Assembly (NCBI GenBank): GCA_039989855.1
Contig: JBDXGZ010000018.1
Location: 62,001-126,000, forward strand
Reading direction: 5' to 3'
Length of the DNA: 64,000 nt
Source of the DNA: CALFVT01 sp039989855
GTDB lineage: Bacteria; Pseudomonadota; Alphaproteobacteria; Caulobacterales; Maricaulaceae
The notes beneath the pieces were generated by a model, which was not told the origin of the DNA, did not search any database, and saw only the letters and a list, made by a program, of their open reading frames with translations. The position numbers and the translations under genes are program-made. Below, in pieces: positions 59,524 through 64,000 of this stretch (the stretch's first letter is position 1; each line of letters opens with the position of its first letter).

Positions 59524-60123
59524 TTAAGGCAGGCTTTGCACCGTGGCTATGAAGATAATCAACAGTCCAGCCGCATGGACGATACAGGCGGCAAAGATTG
59601 CGCCAACAAAATCCAGAGTCCCCGCCTTAAAAGCCAAACGAATATCTGCGAATAATAAGCCGACAAACACAGTAAATAAAACCCCTGTCGCCAAGATGAC
59701 TGGCAACAAACCGCTATCTGCTAAGATTAAAATTAAAGCGGTCGGTATCAGCGCGTAAAACACCATCCAATGACGCAAGGTGGCCCACCGCCCAAAGGCT
59801 TCTTTTTTATGAAACACGACAGCTAATAAAAAGGCTGTCAATGTGAAAGTCAAAAGATAGAAAAGGGCGGTCATGCCGATATTAAAAAGCGGCAGCTCTT
59901 GAAACACAGTCCTGTCAATATTATCGCCGTCCGCTACGGCCACGCGGCCTTGCAACATAAAGACGCTGCGCGCGCTAAGCATAATCAATAAGACAGAACC
60001 GCCCACCGCAGCGAGAGAGCTTTTAAAGGCGGACGTATTCTCGCCAAAGTAAGTTTGGAAATTCAGCATTGGCGCTCGGCCCATCAGCGCCAAAACGCCT
60101 CTTAAGCCGATCAGCCCTCTCAT
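59524..60123 (-). CDS. Membrane protein downstream of dapE
   Basis: The 199-residue protein has about five hydrophobic helices (residues about 32-56, 76-105, 117-135, 139-165 and 173-196). Its ATG at 60123 overlaps the dapE stop in ATGA, so it is translated with dapE. It resembles small Yip1/YIF-like membrane proteins only in topology; I do not recognise a family. With DapD/DapE it may form an operon, linking lysine/peptidoglycan precursor synthesis to an envelope protein. Confidence 0.7.
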   Translation of the reverse strand: MRGLIGLRGVLALMGRAPMLNFQTYFGENTSAFKSSLAAVGGSVLLIMLSARSVFMLQGRVAVADGDNIDRTVFQELPLFNIGMTALFYLLTFTLTAFLLAVVFHKKEAFGRWATLRHWMVFYALIPTALILILADSGLLPVILATGVLFTVFVGLLFADIRLAFKAGTLDFVGAIFAACIVHAAGLLIIFIATVQSLP

Positions 60124-61271
60124 GCGAAATAGCGTCTCAAGACCGCTTGATATATCTCTGTCAGCGCGTCAATATCGGCAACATCTACTCGCTCATTCAC
60201 TTGGTGCATGGTCGCGCCAACAAGGCCAAACTCAACCACGTTCGCATAATTAGTGATAAAGCGCGCATCGGACGTGCCGCCTGATGTCGACAGCTCGGGC
60301 CGCCGTCCTAAAATATCTTCAGCCGCCGATTGCACCACATCCGTCAGCTTGCACGGGTCGGTCATAAAGCTCTCGCCTGAAATACGAATGACCCGCTCGA
60401 TCTGACCGTCAAATCCCGTTTGGGCCGCAGATAGAACCTCATCAATCCACGCGGATAAATCTGCGCCGCTATGGTGAGTGTTAAAGCGGATATTAAAGCG
60501 CGCACGCGCACTCTCGGGAATCATATTCTCGGTCGGATTACCAATATCAATGGTCGTGATTTCCAAATTAGACGGCTGGAAAAAATCATTCCCGTCATCC
60601 AGATGGCGAGCGGTTATGGTCGATAAAATTTCGACCAGTTTCGGTGCAGGATTAAGAGACAGATGCGGATAGGCCACATGGCCCTGTTGACCCGTGACTG
60701 TCAGCTCACAATTTAAAGATCCACGACGTCCGTTTTTGACCATCTCGCCCATCTCTGTTGGGTTTGTTGGTTCCCCAACAAGGCAGTCGTCAATCACTTC
60801 ACCTTCGTCTGCGATAGCCCCCAGTAGCGGCTTGGTTCCGTGAATGGCCACGCCTTCTTCATCGCCTGTGATCAGAAAAGAGATCGAACCTTTTGGCGTG
60901 TTGTTTTCAAGGTAGCTTTCAACAGCCGCAATAAACGACGCAATTGCGCCTTTCATATCCGCCGCGCCGCGCCCCCATAATTGTCCGTCTTTCACCGTGC
61001 CCTCAAAAGGGCCTTCATTCCAACTCGCGGCTTCCCCCGCAGGAACCACATCCACATGGCCGGCAAAGCAAAAGTTCGGCGCTGCCTCGCCGAGGCGAGC
61101 ATAGAGATTATCAACTCTAGCATCGCCCTCTCCGAACGGATAGCGTTTGCAGCGAAAGCCGAGCGCAGTCAGACGAGCCTCAACCACATCAAGCGCCCCT
61201 GCATCAATCGGCGTGACGGACGGCTTGCTAATCAGTTCAATCGCAAGATTAAGGGCGTTGGAATTGGTCAT
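60120..61271 (-). CDS. dapE: Succinyl-diaminopimelate desuccinylase
   Basis: The 383-residue M20 metallo-enzyme hydrolyses N-succinyl-LL-2,6-diaminopimelate. Zinc ligands appear in FAGHVDVVPAG, WGRGAADMKGAIASFI and GDEEGVAIHGT; the C terminus has the conserved MHQVNERV. It is 48 bases after dapD on the same strand and is translationally coupled to the next gene. Confidence 0.95.
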   Translation of the reverse strand: MTNSNALNLAIELISKPSVTPIDAGALDVVEARLTALGFRCKRYPFGEGDARVDNLYARLGEAAPNFCFAGHVDVVPAGEAASWNEGPFEGTVKDGQLWGRGAADMKGAIASFIAAVESYLENNTPKGSISFLITGDEEGVAIHGTKPLLGAIADEGEVIDDCLVGEPTNPTEMGEMVKNGRRGSLNCELTVTGQQGHVAYPHLSLNPAPKLVEILSTITARHLDDGNDFFQPSNLEITTIDIGNPTENMIPESARARFNIRFNTHHSGADLSAWIDEVLSAAQTGFDGQIERVIRISGESFMTDPCKLTDVVQSAAEDILGRRPELSTSGGTSDARFITNYANVVEFGLVGATMHQVNERVDVADIDALTEIYQAVLRRYFA

Positions 61272-61319
61272 AGAAAATACAAAACCTATAAAAGACCTCG
61301 GATCAAGCCCGAGTTTTAA

Positions 61320-62150
61320 TTAATCGCGCAAGAGCTCATTTATGCCCGTCTTAGAGCGTGTCTGCGCGTCGACAGTTTTAACGATCACCGCACATGACAG
61401 GCTATGGGAGCCATCTTTGCTCGGCAGTGTTCCCGGAACAACCACAGAATAAGCTGGAACTTCGCCGTAAGTGATCTCGCCTGTGTCGCGGTTATAAATC
61501 TTTGTTGATTGGCTGATAAAGACACCCATCGACAAGACAGACCCTTCACGGACAATCACGCCTTCCACGACTTCGGAACGTGCACCGATGAAGCAATTAT
61601 CTTCAATAATTGTCGGGCTGGCTTGGAGCGGCTCTAACACACCGCCAATTCCAACACCGCCAGAGAGATGGACGTTTTTACCGATTTGCGCACAAGAGCC
61701 AACCGTGACCCATGTATCAACCATCGTGCCTTCATCCACATAAGCGCCGATATTAACGAAGCTCGGCATGAGCACGACATTTTTGGCAATATATGAGCCT
61801 TTCCGCACGACGCAATTTGGAACGGCGCGGAAGCCACCTTTGGTAAATTCAGCCTCACCCCAGCCTTGGAATTTACTGTCGACCTTGTCCCACCAATTTC
61901 CCGCTTGCGGACCACCGTCTTGAATAGCAAGACCTTGGATACGAAAGCCCATAAGCACGGCTTTTTTAACCCACTCTAGCGCAACCCAATCGCCATTCCC
62001 AGAACGGTTCGCTGTGCGAAGTTCGCCGCTATCCAAAAGAGCAATCGTTTCGCGAACGGCGTCAACGCCCTCGCCTTTACTCGTGGGGGACAGATCAACG
62101 CGACTATCCCACGCCGTTTCAACAGCAGCTTGAAGATTGGCAAAAGACAT
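61320..62150 (-). CDS. dapD: Tetrahydrodipicolinate N-succinyltransferase
   Basis: The 276-residue enzyme transfers succinyl from succinyl-CoA to tetrahydrodipicolinate in the lysine/DAP pathway. The left-handed beta-helix repeats are visible (IGAYVDEGTMVDTWVTVG, IGKNVHLSGGVGIGGVL, IEDNCFIGARSEVVEGVIV), and the N-terminal three-helix domain and YSVVVPGTLPSKDGSH are as in family members. AGGGGA-type ribosome site lies before the ATG. It starts the dapD-dapE unit. Confidence 0.95.
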   Translation of the reverse strand: MSFANLQAAVETAWDSRVDLSPTSKGEGVDAVRETIALLDSGELRTANRSGNGDWVALEWVKKAVLMGFRIQGLAIQDGGPQAGNWWDKVDSKFQGWGEAEFTKGGFRAVPNCVVRKGSYIAKNVVLMPSFVNIGAYVDEGTMVDTWVTVGSCAQIGKNVHLSGGVGIGGVLEPLQASPTIIEDNCFIGARSEVVEGVIVREGSVLSMGVFISQSTKIYNRDTGEITYGEVPAYSVVVPGTLPSKDGSHSLSCAVIVKTVDAQTRSKTGINELLRD

Positions 62151-62250
62151 AGGGGACTCCGGTATATGGGCAATTTAATAAGCGGGCGCAACATAGGCAG
62201 CGCCGCACCCGAGTCAAGCGCCTAGCGTTATATTTCAAAGCTGCGCCCAT

Positions 62251-62281
62251 AAAAAAACCGTCATAAAATTTATTATGACGG
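62251..62281 (-). terminator. Rho-independent terminator of the gene at 62330
   Basis: On the minus strand CCGTCATAA pairs with TTATGACGG (9 bp, six-base loop) and is followed by TTTTTTT. It lies 50 bases after the stop of the small exported protein gene. Confidence 0.9.
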
Positions 62282-62329
62282 CCAAGTGTCTCGGAACGGG
62301 GGTCCCGAATGAAATATGGACATAAGTGC

Positions 62330-62653
62330 TTATTTTTTAGCGAGCTTTGTTAAATCGTGATCATTAATCGCGACGACTTTATTTTTAAAATTCAAACGAC
62401 ATGTCAGCTTCATTCGTTTTCCACCGTTATTTGGGATCGCAACTAATTTTATGGTGCGTGTACGATTCCCTTTTTCAGAGATAAACCGCAGGCGGTAATC
62501 AGATATATCATAAAGGCCCTGCTCCATCACAGCCGTACGGCAGGCTTGAATATCATCCTGCGAGACCGCGCTCGCGGACGGGGCCGCGCAGCACAGGGAT
62601 AGCATCAAGGCCGCGCTTAGTGCTTTGATCGAACTTACATATTTTGACAACAT
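62330..62653 (-). CDS. Small exported protein, unknown function
   Basis: The 107-residue product begins MLSKYVSSIKALSAALMLSLCCAAPSASA, a signal peptide with a twin Cys before the cleavage site. The mature part (DDIQACRTAVMEQGLYDISDYRLRF ... RTIKLVAIPNNGGKRMKLTCRLNF) has two cysteines that could pair. The ATG at 62653 is used because GGAG lies 7 bases upstream. It has its own terminator and is a single-gene unit. Confidence 0.75.
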   Translation of the reverse strand: MLSKYVSSIKALSAALMLSLCCAAPSASAVSQDDIQACRTAVMEQGLYDISDYRLRFISEKGNRTRTIKLVAIPNNGGKRMKLTCRLNFKNKVVAINDHDLTKLAKK

Positions 62654-62833
62654 TATTTTCTCCATCTGTTGACGCCTAAGGTGATATAACACCTAAACTG
62701 ATAGAGATATGTGGGACGCGGCGTGCACCGTCTTCTTGATTGCGAAAGTGAGGAGCTTTTACAAAAACTGCGGTTATTTTTAGGAAATCAATCAGCTTTT
62801 AATCACAAATCAAACAGACTATTTAAAAATTGA

Positions 62834-63895
62834 TCAGCGGCTCTGTAGGGCTTTTTGGCGATATTCGCTGGGCGTTAGGCCTTCCGCATCACGAAAGGCG
62901 CGGTTAAACGGCGCCAGCGAGCTATAACCGTAATCCATCGCCAAGGTTAAGATCGGTAAATTTGCCTGCGTCGGGTCGCTTAAAGCAGCCTTAATCGCCG
63001 TGATCCGGTATGTATTTAGGAACGCCGAGAAATTGCGGTAGCCAAGACCTTGGTTAATCACGCGCCTCAGTCGATGCTCAGACGTGCCCAGTTGCTCAGC
63101 CAAGGCCGGAATGGTCAGCCCAGCCTGCATGAACAGCTTATCCGCGTCCATTAACCCCAAGAGCTTGGCTTTTAAAACCATATCGCGGGCATCAAGCAGA
63201 GGCTCAGAAGGCGGACGATCCACTGCCGTTTGATTGAAAAACAGTCTATTATCGTCTATCTGCACCATCCAAAAGAACACCCAGACCACCATCATGAAAA
63301 TAGCTGCGACCTGTATCTGCGCTATTAAATTTGGCGCAAGGGGTAATATGCCCATTTCAGCCAGCAATATCCCCGCGGTAATGGCAATCATCACCGTGAT
63401 AAAAACCAAACGCATCCGTCGGCGACGGTGGATCAAATCATGATTGTAGCCCCGCGCGATGACAAAAATAAGATGGCCTATTAAGCTAAAACCGTAGAGG
63501 CCAAAGGTCACGCTCGGCCAACCTTTTTGATAAGGCACATAACTTTCAAGGCCGCAAAGAATGAGCGCAGGGACGATGAAACCCGCTATGACAATATAAT
63601 GCCACAGTTTAAGGCGGAAATTATCGCGAAAAATTAACAGTCCGAACAGCCAAATAAAAACAATGTTTGGAACATGCACAAAGGCCATTAATTGATAAAA
63701 CCAATCAGCGATGGGCATAGGCGCGGCTATCCATGGCTGTGATTGAATAATGACAAGATAAGCCGCCGTCGATAGGCACAGGCCTGTAAAAATAACGCGC
63801 TGCGTCCATGTTTTACAGTCCCTACAATCCAGAACCGCTAACAGCGCAAGCATCACCAAACTGCCATATCCAAGAATGTTACTGACAAAGTCCAT
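62834..63895 (-). CDS. AraC-family regulator with seven-helix membrane sensor
   Basis: The 353-residue protein has seven hydrophobic helices in residues 1-225 and an AraC-type double HTH in the last 110 residues (LTIPALAEQLGTSEHRLRRVINQGLGYRNFSAFLNTYRI and ILTLAMDYGYSSLAPFNRAFRDAEGLTPSEYRQ). Such membrane-bound AraC proteins (7TM-type) bind DNA at the membrane in response to an external or lipid ligand. Its target genes are not evident; the neighbour upstream is outside the window. Confidence 0.88.
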   Translation of the reverse strand: MDFVSNILGYGSLVMLALLAVLDCRDCKTWTQRVIFTGLCLSTAAYLVIIQSQPWIAAPMPIADWFYQLMAFVHVPNIVFIWLFGLLIFRDNFRLKLWHYIVIAGFIVPALILCGLESYVPYQKGWPSVTFGLYGFSLIGHLIFVIARGYNHDLIHRRRRMRLVFITVMIAITAGILLAEMGILPLAPNLIAQIQVAAIFMMVVWVFFWMVQIDDNRLFFNQTAVDRPPSEPLLDARDMVLKAKLLGLMDADKLFMQAGLTIPALAEQLGTSEHRLRRVINQGLGYRNFSAFLNTYRITAIKAALSDPTQANLPILTLAMDYGYSSLAPFNRAFRDAEGLTPSEYRQKALQSR

Positions 63896-64000
63896 AGGCT
63901 TATGATCAAGGCTTCACATACGAAAAGCAAGCACCATCTCGCCGCATCATTTATGGCCGCTAGTATTCATATAGAGAGTCGATGGTTTCTTGACCGTCAT
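63896..64000. other. Window end
   Basis: The last 105 bases hold no complete gene. A minus-strand frame (63998 back to about 63950) reads MTVKKPSTLYMNTSGHK and stops; it may be the end of a gene lying outside the window or chance. Confidence 0.3.

Noticed and set aside
1..64000. CRISPR arrays, insertion sequences, rRNA genes, prophage
   Set aside because: No regular direct repeats with spacers, no transposase or integrase frames, no rRNA sequence and no phage structural genes were seen.

Overview
The window is chromosomal DNA of an alphaproteobacterium. Base composition is moderate. The gene content (EipA/DUF1134 lipoprotein, DUF2141 and DUF1523 proteins, a BkdR-type Lrp regulator divergent from a branched-chain 2-oxoacid dehydrogenase operon, an sHSP with a ROSE-like leader, alphaproteobacterial-style LptF/LptG) fits a marine, Hyphomonadaceae/Robiginitomaculum-like lineage. 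The lineage is inferred from family resemblance, not from a marker-gene comparison.

Layout. 1-3.3 kb: the end of a phosphoglycolate phosphatase gene, a frameshifted DUF5694-like lipoprotein remnant, an exported low-GC protein, a small conserved protein and an XRE repressor with its own operator. 3.3-12.9 kb (minus strand): a tightly coupled nine-gene operon (GNAT-like, MobA-like nucleotidyltransferase, Wzx-like flippase, CDP-alcohol phosphatidyltransferase with a cryptic N-terminal domain, HAD phosphatase, sugar-1-P nucleotidyltransferase, GMC oxidoreductase, cyclopropane synthase, aspartyl/asparaginyl-hydroxylase-like protein). It looks like a dedicated envelope lipid or phosphodiester pathway. 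13.0-17.9 kb: a DUF2141 protein, and divergently lptF-lptG-diacylglycerol kinase-Tam41-like protein, an operon that joins LPS export to phosphatidate/CDP-diacylglycerol chemistry. 18-28 kb: acnA, yciB, an AIPR-type defence gene, and a scattered trpF/trpB/trpA set interrupted by a PadR-HAAS pair and an exported protein. 28-36 kb: an XRE regulator, hisN, a lysophospholipase-like hydrolase, an SCP2 protein, a methyltransferase-like lipoprotein, hsp20 with RNA thermometer, eipA, and a ZnuD-like TonB receptor with a His-rich small protein. 36-42.2 kb: oxyR, a PhzF protein, an exported Cys-rich protein, lepA, DUF2158 and DUF547 proteins.

42.2-50.4 kb is the most unusual part. A structured gene-free stretch is followed by seven same-strand genes: a coiled-coil protein, an unknown cytoplasmic protein, a large AAA+ ATPase, a small membrane protein, a 504-residue protein with a basic tail, another small membrane protein and a DUF1523 membrane protein. 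Two islands of GC-rich palindromic repeats lie inside the cluster, and their ends appear to supply the ribosome binding sites of two of the genes. I regard this as the best candidate for an undescribed system here.

50.4-64 kb: sdaA; a decayed gene-poor island (truncated response regulator, orphan ORF) abutting a tRNA-Met(CAT); the bkdA1-bkdA2-bkdB operon with divergent bkdR; an Aas-like AMP-binding enzyme; dapD-dapE plus a membrane protein; a small exported protein; and an AraC regulator with a seven-helix membrane sensor region.
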